Assembly: GCA_023489065.1 (NCBI GenBank)
Contig: JAMDCL010000085.1
Span: 1-11,284, forward strand
Source: Deltaproteobacteria bacterium
GTDB lineage: Bacteria; JAMCPX01
Length of the DNA: 11,284 bases
Direction: 5' to 3'
Position numbers and translations under genes: made by a program. The notes beneath the pieces are model-generated. The model saw only the letters and a list, made by a program, of their open reading frames with translations. It was not told the origin of the DNA and searched no databases. This document shows, piece by piece, positions 1 through 6,696 of this stretch. Numbering within the stretch: the stretch's first letter is position 1; every line of letters begins with the position of its first letter.

Positions 1-1863
1 GGTGCGTACTTTACCTATAAACTCGTCTATCATCTGACCAAAGAAAGAATGGCAGGGATTGCCGGCGGTATTTTATTCGGGTTTTCACCGTTTATCATCT
101 CTACCATGATGGGGAACCTCCAGTATGCTTCGATCGAGTTTATTCCGCTCGTTGTCTTCATGATGTTCCGGATCAAAGAGTACCCATCCCTGAGAAACGG
201 CCTGCTGTTTGTCGTCTCTTCGATACTTCTGGCATTGAGCAGTCCGAGCTATATCTTCTATGCATACCTGCCCATCGTGCTGTACCTGCCCTTTTCCTGG
301 CTGATAACGGATGGGTGGAAGACGTACAATAAGACCTTTGTACTGTATATGCTCCTGTCCATGGGTTTTGTTGCACTCTCAGCCCTGATATTTTATGCAC
401 CGCAGATCTATGCAATGCATCATTCGGGGTATGTCAAGGCAGAAGGCATTTATCAACTGCTCGTCAACAATCAGAACTTCATCGACTATTTTCTGCCGAA
501 CAAGTCGAATTTCTTTTTCAAGAACATACTCTATTTCTACTCAAAGGACATTACCTATTTCTCGGGCATCGGTATGGTGACGCTCTTTTTGATCGTACTG
601 GTGGCAGCGTTCAAATATGAATCAAGGGAGTCCATCAGATGGGGTATACTTGCCATAGTGCTGTATGTGTTTTCTCTGGGCCCCTATCTCAAACTCAACG
701 GTTTCGTTCTGTTTCCGTACTACGGGTCACTCCACATGATCCCGCTCCCTTATCTTGCCCTGACCAAACTGAAAATACTCTCGGGCCTGACCCAGCCGGC
801 CATGTTAATCCCGCTGCTTTTGCTCAGCACCGCGGTAATAGCGGGGTTTGGTGCCAAGCTCATTATAGAGCGTACGGACATACGCTCTCTCAGCTTTGTG
901 ACGATTCTCTCGTTGGTACTCCTGGCGCTTGCCGAGTATTATCCCGGCTATCCTTTCCCCTCTATTCAATCAACCACACCTCTGTACTATGCGCCGATCA
1001 GAAAGGATACCAATACAAAGGCCATTGTGGAACTGCCTGCGAGCGCCTCTGTGTTCGACAACAGGCAAAACATCCCGTTCATCTACAGGTCCATGTATTA
1101 CCAGATGTTCACGGAAAAATCGCTGGTCGGCGGGTATTATGATTATCAATGGGAAAGGGAATCGTCTTTTATAAAAACAACGCCTTTTCTGTCTGAACTG
1201 AACGATCCCCTTATACTCAGGTACGGCGACATCATACCGGTGGATAAACCTGCAATCGCCAATTACGGCATACGGCAGCTCATGGATCTCGGTGTCGGAT
1301 ATATCATCGTCAACAGGCTTGCCTACGATCAGGAGGATTATGGCGCACTTCATAAGTTGCTGCAGGCATACTGCGGAGAACCGATTTATAATGACGGCTA
1401 TGTGTCCATCTTTTTACTGACCAAAGCTTATCTGTCCATTCATCGCGGCGAGCTTACGGAGCTTGGCTCCGGATGGTTTGCTCCGGCCCTGAATGTAAAA
1501 GAGGGGATGGTTTTCAGAATGATGTCTCAGGACGGTACAATAAAAGTTCTCGGTGTGGATAAACCGCGGATGGTTAAGCTCCTGATGGGTATCATCAATC
1601 CGTTCAAGTCCATTCACTGGCTCACGGTCAATGTCAATGGAAAGATGATCAATCGTATTGACCTTGCAGCACAAGAGCAGCCGGTATTGGGCTGGATGAG
1701 CGTACCGTTCATGCTCGAGAAAGGCGACAATACCATTGTTATCCATTCAATAGACAGCCCGGTAAATCCCTATACGGCGATCGGCCCTCTTATTCAGGAT
1801 TCAAGACCCATGACCATCGGGGTATTCGGGGTAAAGATATCCGATACGACGGTAAAAAAATAG
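1..1863 (+). CDS. Multi-pass membrane protein, GT-C/YfhO-like (5' end missing)
   Basis: The frame is open to the left edge, so the gene begins upstream; 620 residues are visible, 16 of them before the first internal Met at position 49. About eight hydrophobic segments fill the first ~300 visible residues. A soluble, probably extracytoplasmic part of ~300 residues follows, with a beta-rich C-terminus (around VNVNGKMINRIDL and the closing FGVKI). The layout (many helices, a short 'GNLQYASIEFIPLVV' stretch, then a globular tail containing 'IVELPAS' and 'GGYYDYQ') resembles GT-C-fold, YfhO-like membrane glycosyltransferases that use polyprenyl-linked sugars for glycan or protein glycosylation. 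The catalytic N-terminal loop, where an acidic motif would lie, is outside the window, so activity cannot be judged. The gene ends 1 bp before mqnE, which suggests co-transcription. The family assignment is inference from topology and local similarity. It could also be a non-catalytic membrane protein of the same fold. Confidence 0.7.
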   Translation, partial: GAYFTYKLVYHLTKERMAGIAGGILFGFSPFIISTMMGNLQYASIEFIPLVVFMMFRIKEYPSLRNGLLFVVSSILLALSSPSYIFYAYLPIVLYLPFSWLITDGWKTYNKTFVLYMLLSMGFVALSALIFYAPQIYAMHHSGYVKAEGIYQLLVNNQNFIDYFLPNKSNFFFKNILYFYSKDITYFSGIGMVTLFLIVLVAAFKYESRESIRWGILAIVLYVFSLGPYLKLNGFVLFPYYGSLHMIPLPYLALTKLKILSGLTQPAMLIPLLLLSTAVIAGFGAKLIIERTDIRSLSFVTILSLVLLALAEYYPGYPFPSIQSTTPLYYAPIRKDTNTKAIVELPASASVFDNRQNIPFIYRSMYYQMFTEKSLVGGYYDYQWERESSFIKTTPFLSELNDPLILRYGDIIPVDKPAIANYGIRQLMDLGVGYIIVNRLAYDQEDYGALHKLLQAYCGEPIYNDGYVSIFLLTKAYLSIHRGELTELGSGWFAPALNVKEGMVFRMMSQDGTIKVLGVDKPRMVKLLMGIINPFKSIHWLTVNVNGKMINRIDLAAQEQPVLGWMSVPFMLEKGDNTIVIHSIDSPVNPYTAIGPLIQDSRPMTIGVFGVKISDTTVKK

Positions 1864-1864
1864 T

Positions 1865-2986
1865 ATGCCAAACAAAACGCAGAAAAAATTCAGCATGAGT
1901 GCTGCAGATGCGTCCCTGAACACCGTTGCGGAAAAGATTAAAAAAGGTATAAGGCTCGAAAGAGAAGATGCACGCATTCTGCTGAACTCCAATGATATCC
2001 ACTTTATCGGTGCCATGGCGGATTATAAGAAACGGCAGCTCAATGGCCGGCTCGTATATTTTACCCTCAACAAACAGATAAACTACACCAATATATGCAG
2101 TGTTCACTGCCAGGTATGTGCGTATGCCAGGGGCAAGCATGCAAAAGATGCCTATACCATGACTACCGGGGAGATTATTTCCGAACTGACGGCCTCAGGC
2201 AAAGAACTGGACGAGGTGCATATCGTCGGCGGGCTCAATCCGGATTTACCGTTCGATTATTATGTGTCGATGATACAAGAGATACGCTCCCATTTTCCGT
2301 CTATAACGGTAAAGGCGTTCACCGCAACGGAAATAGGATATTTCGCAAAGTTGTACAAGATGGATGTTCGGGATGTCCTGTCCAGATTCAAAGATGCTGG
2401 ACTCAACACCCTGCCCGGAGGAGGTGCAGAACTGCTTTCTGACAGCATACGGGCAAAGTTGTTCAAGGGCAAAGAGTCAAAAGATACCTGGCTCGCCACG
2501 CATAGGACGGCTCACTCTCTCGGTATCAAAACGAATGCGACCATGTTGTACGGACACATAGAAACGGATGATGATCTTATTTCACACCTTGAGCAACTAC
2601 GGACTTTACAGGACGAGACAGCCGGATTTTTGACGTTTGTGCCTCTTACGTTCCATCCGGTAAATACCCCGCTGGAGAACAAGGTAACTACCCCGACCGG
2701 AATACGGAAGCTCAAGATTATAGCGCTCTCAAGGTTATACCTCGATAATTTCCCGCATATAAAGGCGTACTGGGTCATGCTCTCGGAAGGCATTACACAG
2801 ATAGCGCTGCATTTCGGTGCGGACGATATCGACGGGACCATCGGTCAGGAAAAGGTGACCCACGCAGCGGGCGCAAGAACGCCTGCAGGGTTGACAAAGA
2901 ACAAGATGATCTCCATGATTAAAGATACGGGTTATATACCCGCACAGAGAAACGGAGAATACAAGGTAATAAAAATTTACCGGTAA
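1865..2986 (+). CDS. mqnE: Aminofutalosine synthase MqnE (radical SAM)
   Basis: A 373-residue radical SAM enzyme of the futalosine menaquinone pathway. It joins the MqnA product 3-[(1-carboxyvinyl)oxy]benzoate to SAM to give aminofutalosine, and acts in the cytoplasm. The [4Fe-4S] motif CX3CX2C is visible as C78, C82 and C85 within 'NICSVHCQVCAY'. It is preceded by the family-typical 'INYTN' and followed by VGG (121-123), PGGGAE (184-189) and the C-terminal 'HFGADDIDGT' (316-325). The last motif separates MqnE from the related cyclase MqnC. Length is usual for the family. The N-terminal helix 'VAEKIKKGIRLEREDARILL' also matches MqnE-type enzymes. The start at 1865 lies 1 bp after the preceding stop with no convincing Shine-Dalgarno sequence, so translation is probably coupled; a second Met at residue 11 is possible. 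mqnA follows after 5 bp. Confidence 0.95.
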   Translation: MPNKTQKKFSMSAADASLNTVAEKIKKGIRLEREDARILLNSNDIHFIGAMADYKKRQLNGRLVYFTLNKQINYTNICSVHCQVCAYARGKHAKDAYTMTTGEIISELTASGKELDEVHIVGGLNPDLPFDYYVSMIQEIRSHFPSITVKAFTATEIGYFAKLYKMDVRDVLSRFKDAGLNTLPGGGAELLSDSIRAKLFKGKESKDTWLATHRTAHSLGIKTNATMLYGHIETDDDLISHLEQLRTLQDETAGFLTFVPLTFHPVNTPLENKVTTPTGIRKLKIIALSRLYLDNFPHIKAYWVMLSEGITQIALHFGADDIDGTIGQEKVTHAAGARTPAGLTKNKMISMIKDTGYIPAQRNGEYKVIKIYR

Positions 2987-2991
2987 AGGAT

Positions 2992-3795
2992 ATGAAACTA
3001 AAACTCGCCAGGATGCCGTACATAAATGTCGACCCGTTTTACTATGCACTTGAGCATGCGGGCAAGAGCCCGGACATTGAACTCGTGTCCGGCTTTCCAC
3101 GACAGATCGGCAGGCTTGCCGGTACAAAAGATACCATAGATGCCGCTCCGATATCCGTCATGGACTTCCTGAACCTGCAGCAGAGCTATGAACCCCTGGG
3201 CAGGATGTGCGTTGCCGTCAGGGAGAAAGCCGGCAGCGTCAACCTGTTTTCAAAAGTTCCTGCGGAAGAGCTCGGCAACCGTAAAATCGGCATAACATCC
3301 CAGACGTCGACCTCAAGGGTGCTGATGCGTCTTATCCTCGAACAGCGGTACGGAGTCAAATCCGCCGTTTACCTCGACCAGCCGGAGCAGGATGAGGTCG
3401 ATGCGTACCTCTTGATCGGCAACGACGCGCTCGTGCATGCACACCACGGTCTGAAAGGTTTCCGCTTGATGTACGATCTCGGGGAAGAATGGTATAAATG
3501 GACCGGTCTTCCGTTTGTCTTTGCACTGTGGGCCGTACGAAAGGCGCTACCTCAAAAAAACAAAGAGTACCTCACCGGGGTGCTCAGTGGATCAATCGAT
3601 ACATTCCGGCAGCATGAAGGGGAAATGGCACAAACGAGGGCTGACGAGCTGCTGCTTTCTCCCGGCTCTATCCGGGATTACTGGCACCTTTTCATCTACC
3701 ATCAGACAACAGCGGTCGACAAGAGCCTTGAGATGTTTGTGAACTCAATACAAGACAGAAAGGGGGTGTTTGCGTATGGACAAGAAAAAATATGA
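2992..3795 (+). CDS. mqnA: Chorismate dehydratase MqnA
   Basis: A 267-residue protein of the MqnA/MqnD periplasmic-binding-protein-like fold. It dehydrates chorismate to 3-[(1-carboxyvinyl)oxy]benzoate, the first step of the futalosine route to menaquinone. Visible family hallmarks are 'RMPYINVDPF' at the N-terminus (7-16), 'AAPISVMDF' (51-59), 'TSQTSTSRVL' (102-111), 'LIGNDAL' (141-147) and 'DLGEEWYKWTGLPFVFALW' (162-180). The last motif is characteristic of MqnA rather than MqnD. The start fits the family N-terminus. The AAGGA box overlaps the mqnE stop and is only 1 nt from the ATG, so initiation probably depends on ribosomes finishing mqnE. The 3' end overlaps the next gene by 20 bp. Together with mqnE this gives two consecutive pathway steps; mqnC, mqnB and mqnD are not in the window. 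Confidence 0.95.
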   Translation: MKLKLARMPYINVDPFYYALEHAGKSPDIELVSGFPRQIGRLAGTKDTIDAAPISVMDFLNLQQSYEPLGRMCVAVREKAGSVNLFSKVPAEELGNRKIGITSQTSTSRVLMRLILEQRYGVKSAVYLDQPEQDEVDAYLLIGNDALVHAHHGLKGFRLMYDLGEEWYKWTGLPFVFALWAVRKALPQKNKEYLTGVLSGSIDTFRQHEGEMAQTRADELLLSPGSIRDYWHLFIYHQTTAVDKSLEMFVNSIQDRKGVFAYGQEKI

Positions 3796-4123
3796 CGATG
3801 ATGAGAACGGGGACGATTTCGAACTTTATGACGATGACAACGGAGAGGAGCTTGACGAATATGCGGATGATTTCGGCATCGATGACAGCGAACTCCAGCA
3901 CATCCATTTTACCGTTCAGTGTATAAAAAACCCTTTTCCCCGGGAGAGTGACGAATGGGTTATCGTCGAGGCTTTACAGAAGGAACGGCCCGAAGGGTTC
4001 GAAGAGTTGAAGGATGTTTTGATGTCGCTGTTCGATTTCGACAGTTTTGATATGACACCCGATGAATACGCAAAAGAGATCTTCTATTTTATGATCGAGA
4101 ACAGGGTAATCAAGCTGGATTAA
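3776..4123 (+). CDS. Small, very acidic protein of unknown function
   Basis: A protein of 115 residues when started at the ATG at 3776. A TTG six bases upstream in frame is possible, but the purine-rich AGGGGGTG at 3761-3768 is better spaced for the ATG. I do not recognise a family. The first ~40 residues are dominated by Asp and Glu ('KYDDDENGDDFELYDDDNGE', then 'ELDEYADDFGIDD') and are probably disordered. The rest looks like a small alpha/beta domain, with 'HIHFTVQCIKNPFP', 'EWVIVEALQKERPEGFEEL' and the closing 'IFYFMIENRVIKLD'. There is no signal peptide, membrane segment or repeated Cys motif. It overlaps mqnA by 20 bp and is very likely translated with it, so a link to menaquinone synthesis or to the same operon's regulation is possible but only inferred. 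That it is a real gene is supported by the overlap, the ribosome binding site and the continuous frame. Confidence 0.75.
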   Translation: MDKKKYDDDENGDDFELYDDDNGEELDEYADDFGIDDSELQHIHFTVQCIKNPFPRESDEWVIVEALQKERPEGFEELKDVLMSLFDFDSFDMTPDEYAKEIFYFMIENRVIKLD

Positions 4124-4441
4124 AAGACTAATCTAATTCCGGAAAATGCAGTAGGTGAGTCGGCCATAGTCTTGAGCATTTGACGAAGATCAAACACGCA
4201 CAAAAGGAAGAAGTTTCCTCCTCTGCTCGTGAAACAATGGCTCTTTCGCTCAACGGATTTTTGGCCCATTTGAATGTGGTGTTTTTGTCGCGGAACGAGA
4301 AGAAGTCCACGCAGAATACTATGAAAGAATACCAGGCAGTTCGCAGGTGTTTCACTTCGCGTCGGATCAAACTCTTCCTTTTCTTTATCTTTGTATCCTT
4401 GTGCTTTTTTGGGGTAAACCTGCTGAAGTGGCTACGGGTAA
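4124..4441. other. Intergenic region between convergent genes, with one weak ORF
   Basis: About 320 bp between the end of the mqn unit and the end of the minus-strand glycosyltransferase. No GC hairpin followed by a T-run is visible on either strand. A 7-bp inverted repeat, AAGACTA (4124-4130) and TAGTCTT (4167-4173), has a 36-nt loop and is a poor terminator. An ORF on the plus strand (TTG at 4180 to TAG at 4452, 90 residues) has a basic Ser-rich start and a hydrophobic C-terminal stretch (FLFFIFVSLCFFGVNLL) that could span the membrane. It has no ribosome binding site, an uncommon start and an 11-bp antisense overlap with the glycosyltransferase, so I do not call it a gene. It may be decayed sequence. 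Confidence 0.5.
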
Positions 4442-5614
4442 TTAATGGTTAGCCGTTTCTCTCAGTACCTCTTGTATGGTGTCAATATTGCCTTGTATGC
4501 CAAATTCCTTTTCCGCTTTACTTTTTGCAGTTTCTCCGATTGACTTTCTCAACGCAGGATCTCCCGCTGTTTTTATTATGGCTTGAGCGAGTGCATCCCG
4601 GTTGCCCGCGCGGTAGAGAATTCCGTCTGTGCCGTCTTCGATAAGCTCGACAGGTCCGCCTTTGTCCGGTGCGATAACTACCTTGCCTGCAGCCATACCC
4701 TCCATAACGACCTGTCCGAGTCCCTCGGTTATGACGGTGCTGACAACAATGATATCACTGCCGGTCATAAAATCGTCCACATCATTTCTGAAACCCGTAA
4801 AAGTCAGCATCTCCTGCATACCGTACGCAGCTGCCCTGTCCTGCAAACCCTGCATAAATTGTTCGTTCCCTTTGAAGATACTGCCGATGATAAGGAATCT
4901 CAAATTACCGTCAGATTTTATACACTCATGCGCGGCATCGATGAAAAGCTCCTGGCCCTTAATCGGGCTTACCCTCCCGATATTTGAAACAATGGTCCGG
5001 TTCTGCTTTTTCCATTCCGACAGTCCGGCGGGGATTTTCCCTGTTGAACCGGTGAACCTTTCGAGTGCAATACCGTCGTAGACGACCTCTGTCTTATTGG
5101 AACAACTTTTCTGTACGAATGCAGCGACAGCATTGCTGATGGCAATGATTTTCCGTGAAAACAGGCAGAGGAACGATCTGTAGAAAGGAGCGAGTCCCGG
5201 ATAACTATCATAAAGCTCCCGCATGTGGCAGATGTGCGGCCTGCGTGTCAGGAATGCAGCCAGAGGCGCGCCCACGATTACGCTGGTGTTTGAATAGACA
5301 ACCGTGATGCCTTCTTTCCGTATGATACGGGCGAGCCTGAAAATAACCGCCGGCAGCATGAGCATGTAGGGTAGAAGCTTTAAGGTGCGGAACACACCTT
5401 TTCTCAATACCCAGGGGTCTGTTATGTATACGGTGACGCCGAGAGCCCGCAGCCGATCGGCCAGCACGCCCTCAAAAGGAAGTACGATAACCGGGATAAA
5501 CCGGGTCTTGTCGATCCTTTTTACCAGTTCATAGAGACAACGGTCGGAGCCGTACATCTCCGACGATGAATGGACGAACAGGACCTTTATGGGGTTGTGT
5601 GGAGGGGTACGGAT
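4442..5614 (-). CDS. Glycosyltransferase family 4 (GT-B fold), unusual start
   Basis: A retaining GT-B glycosyltransferase that would transfer a sugar from a nucleotide-sugar donor to a polysaccharide or lipid-linked acceptor at the inner membrane face. The first ATG (5557) gives 371 residues. The family's first beta-strand and donor-site loop, 'KVLFVHSSSEMYGSD', lies partly upstream of it, so the real protein should begin earlier. The upstream frame is open for about 30 codons without ATG, GTG or TTG. The best placed candidate is ATC at 5614, which gives 390 residues and has AGGAG 7 nt upstream. Counting from Met 5557, 'GRVSPIKGQE' (194-203) is the start of the C-terminal Rossmann domain. 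The E-X7-E motif is E278 and E286 in 'EGLGQVVMEGMAAG', followed by 'PDKGGPVELI'. The gene starts 1 bp after the DUF721 stop and is probably in the same operon. Donor and acceptor cannot be told from sequence. Confidence 0.9.
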   Translation of the reverse strand: MRTPPHNPIKVLFVHSSSEMYGSDRCLYELVKRIDKTRFIPVIVLPFEGVLADRLRALGVTVYITDPWVLRKGVFRTLKLLPYMLMLPAVIFRLARIIRKEGITVVYSNTSVIVGAPLAAFLTRRPHICHMRELYDSYPGLAPFYRSFLCLFSRKIIAISNAVAAFVQKSCSNKTEVVYDGIALERFTGSTGKIPAGLSEWKKQNRTIVSNIGRVSPIKGQELFIDAAHECIKSDGNLRFLIIGSIFKGNEQFMQGLQDRAAAYGMQEMLTFTGFRNDVDDFMTGSDIIVVSTVITEGLGQVVMEGMAAGKVVIAPDKGGPVELIEDGTDGILYRAGNRDALAQAIIKTAGDPALRKSIGETAKSKAEKEFGIQGNIDTIQEVLRETANH

Positions 5615-5615
5615 G

Positions 5616-5909
5616 TTACGGCTCCTGCTGCGCCCGTATCGTGCATTTTATGTCTTTGACAAAGGGCAGCTCTTTTTTCGTGTTTATGTTCTTCAGGAGG
5701 ATTGACTTGTTGTAAAGTATTTCCTGCAGTGCCGTGCTGTTTTTGACAAAAACAAACAGTACGTCGTTGCGTATATACGCAGGCTCGGACAGGGCGGACA
5801 GACGTTTCCCTGCCAGGTCTTCCCATTGTTCGAGAAGCTTCACCCCTTCCATACCGTGCTTGAGCTTTGTCCCAGTCAATTCCGATAGTATATCTTTGAT
5901 ATCTTCCAT
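5616..5909 (-). CDS. DUF721/DciA-like small protein
   Basis: A 97-residue protein matching the DUF721 (DciA-like) pattern. A conserved Trp lies in 'LEQWEDLAGKRLSALSEPAYIRNDVLFV', followed by 'VKNSTALQEILYNKSILLKNIN' and a closing 'VKDIKCTIR' strand. In the family this is the compact KH-like domain in which a short strand-helix layout follows the W-x3-G motif. Some members (DciA) help load the replicative helicase DnaB in bacteria without DnaC; the function of the short stand-alone forms is less clear. This one has the domain and almost nothing else, so a helicase role is not certain. The ATG at 5909 has only a weak GGA upstream. It overlaps the end of the small membrane ORF by 34 bp and is followed directly by the glycosyltransferase, so it may be translated by coupling. 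Confidence 0.8.
   Translation of the reverse strand: MEDIKDILSELTGTKLKHGMEGVKLLEQWEDLAGKRLSALSEPAYIRNDVLFVFVKNSTALQEILYNKSILLKNINTKKELPFVKDIKCTIRAQQEP
5622..5626 (-). promoter_or_regulatory. Shine-Dalgarno AGGAG for the glycosyltransferase, pointing to an ATC start
   Basis: On the minus strand the box AGGAG lies inside the last codons of the DUF721 gene. It is followed, after 7 nt that contain the TAA stop, by ATC at 5614-5612 in the glycosyltransferase frame. There is no ATG, GTG or TTG in any frame at a suitable distance. The spacing is ideal, which is why the ATC is preferred as the start over ATA at 5590, which has no box, or ATG at 5557, which would remove the first beta-strand. Confidence 0.5.
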
Positions 5910-5995
5910 AATAATTCCACAAAGATAAGGATGATTACAATCGTATAATCAACACCTTTGATAAAGACCTCATCTGTCTTGACCCCATTTAGCAC
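5876..5995 (-). CDS. Candidate small membrane protein, 39 residues
   Basis: A GTG start at 5995 is preceded by AAGGAG at 6009-6004 with 8 nt between. This is the best ribosome binding site in the divergent intergenic region. The frame reads 39 codons to TGA at 5878-5876 and overlaps the DUF721 gene in another frame by 34 bp. The peptide has a short polar N-terminus (LNGVKTDEVFIKGVD), one hydrophobic segment of about 16 residues (YTIVIILIFVELLW) and a basic tail (KISKIYYRN). That is the profile of a single-pass small membrane protein with an inward-facing positive end. I do not recognise a family. It could be a genuine small protein, a leader peptide that couples translation into the DUF721 gene, or chance. 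Conservation of the peptide in relatives would decide. Confidence 0.4.
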   Translation of the reverse strand: MLNGVKTDEVFIKGVDYTIVIILIFVELLWKISKIYYRN

Positions 5996-6003
5996 CTTTG
6001 GGT

Positions 6004-6009
6004 CTCCTT
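6004..6009 (-). promoter_or_regulatory. Strong Shine-Dalgarno AAGGAG upstream of the small membrane ORF
   Basis: Minus-strand AAGGAG is followed after 8 nt by GTG (5995-5993). It supports translation of the 39-residue ORF, and through it of the DUF721 gene, which has a weak site of its own. Confidence 0.45.
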
Positions 6010-6081
6010 GTTAAGAATATTCTCTAAGGCGGCAACCAGTTGCAACCGAATTCCTTTTACAAGTGGGGAATCCCAGAGTCT

Positions 6082-6100
6082 CCTCCTTTGAAAAAGGGGG
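6082..6100. repeat. Palindromic intergenic repeat (CCTCCTTT-GAA-AAAGGGGG)
   Basis: CCTCCTTT (6082-6089) and AAAGGGGG (6093-6100) can pair around a GAA loop with one G-T wobble. The flanks GGGGAATCCC on the left and GATTTCC on the right match the common bacterial intergenic repeat whose translation reads 'PLFQRGRLWDSP'. No T-run follows, so it is not a clear intrinsic terminator. Dispersed copies elsewhere in the genome are expected but cannot be checked here. Confidence 0.55.
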
Positions 6101-6345
6101 ATTTCCAAAGCAAAGTAGCAAAATTTTCTTTTATTCTGTACAGAAGTTACGATGTAAGAATCAAAGGACATATTTTTCAGGACTTTTTATTCTTATCACC
6201 AGTAATAGTTATTATTGCCTCTCAATATTACCTTGGCTTAATTGTAAAAGAAGAAAAAAGTTTAGCTTGACTTTGACAGCTTTTTATAGTTTAAAGGTAA
6301 TTAATACGAAGACCAACATGGCTTAAACTTCCTTTGTTAGTTGAT

Positions 6346-6374
6346 TTAATTTGTTTATTTTGCAGCCTGATAAT
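6346..6374 (+). promoter_or_regulatory. Possible sigma-70-type promoter for the RHS gene
   Basis: TTAATT (6346-6351) and GATAAT (6369-6374) are separated by 17 bp in an AT-rich region upstream of the RHS gene. The -10 matches the consensus at five of six positions; the -35 is weak. The predicted start would lie around 6381, giving a leader of roughly 310 nt before the RHS start codon. Confidence 0.3.
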
Positions 6375-6581
6375 GGGCTTTTAATACATAAATAAAATAA
6401 GGAGGTTTTATTAAGCACTTAGCAGCTGTGCTACACACACACAATAAGTCTATCTTTTTTCCGTCATTGAGATGCGCCCTTGGTGCAGAAGCAATCTCTT
6501 TAGTCGCTTTCTATCGCACGTCATTGCTATCCCCTATCACTGCACAGAAAAAACTACAGCAGCAGGCCGATATTTTCTATA

Positions 6582-6609
6582 GTCATTCCGCACTTGATGC
6601 GGTATCCAG
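6582..6609. repeat. REP-like palindrome, GTCATTCC...ATCCAG type
   Basis: The core is CCGCA (6588-6592), loop CTTGA, TGCGG (6598-6602), framed by GTCATTCC at the left and ATCCAG at the right. This is the layout of a widespread dispersed repeat family (GTCATTCCGGACTTGATCCGG type). It lies about 90 bp upstream of the RHS start and has a relative inside the RHS gene at 10343-10369. Confidence 0.6.
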
Positions 6610-6683
6610 TCATCCGTGTCATTTTCCCCCTTATCAGGTATGGGATAAACTCCAGTGGGAATCCGAAGTATCTATTCTTTATA

Positions 6684-6689
6684 AAGGAG
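6684..6689 (+). promoter_or_regulatory. Shine-Dalgarno AAGGAG deciding the RHS start
   Basis: AAGGAG is followed after 7 nt by ATG at 6697. Together with the signal peptide that begins at this codon it fixes the start of the RHS gene. Confidence 0.8.
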
Positions 6690-6696
6690 AACGGGT

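Larger units (their letters stand above)
5996..6396. other. AT-rich divergent intergenic region
   Basis: The space between the minus-strand DUF721 unit and the plus-strand RHS gene. Apart from the hairpin repeat near 6090 and a possible promoter near 6346-6374 it holds no recognisable gene. Short ORFs occur on both strands, including a 60-codon minus-strand ORF at 5989-6171 whose stop overlaps the GTG of the small membrane ORF. Its middle part is simply the translation of the palindromic repeat (reading PLFQRRRLWDSPLVKG), so I do not treat it as a gene. The part from 6180 to 6396 is strongly AT-rich, as expected of a promoter region. Confidence 0.5.

Noticed and set aside
4124..4173. Inverted repeat AAGACTA/TAGTCTT as a terminator of the mqn operon
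   Set aside because: The loop is 36 nt, the stem is AT-rich and only 7 bp, and no T-run follows.
6082..6100. Hairpin CCTCCTTT/AAAGGGGG as an intrinsic terminator
   Set aside because: It lies between divergent genes and is followed by ATTTCC rather than a run of T; it fits a dispersed repeat better.
5989..6171. Minus-strand 60-codon ORF containing PLFQRRRLWDSPLVKG
   Set aside because: The central part is the translation of the intergenic palindromic repeat at 6082-6100; there is no ribosome binding site at its start.
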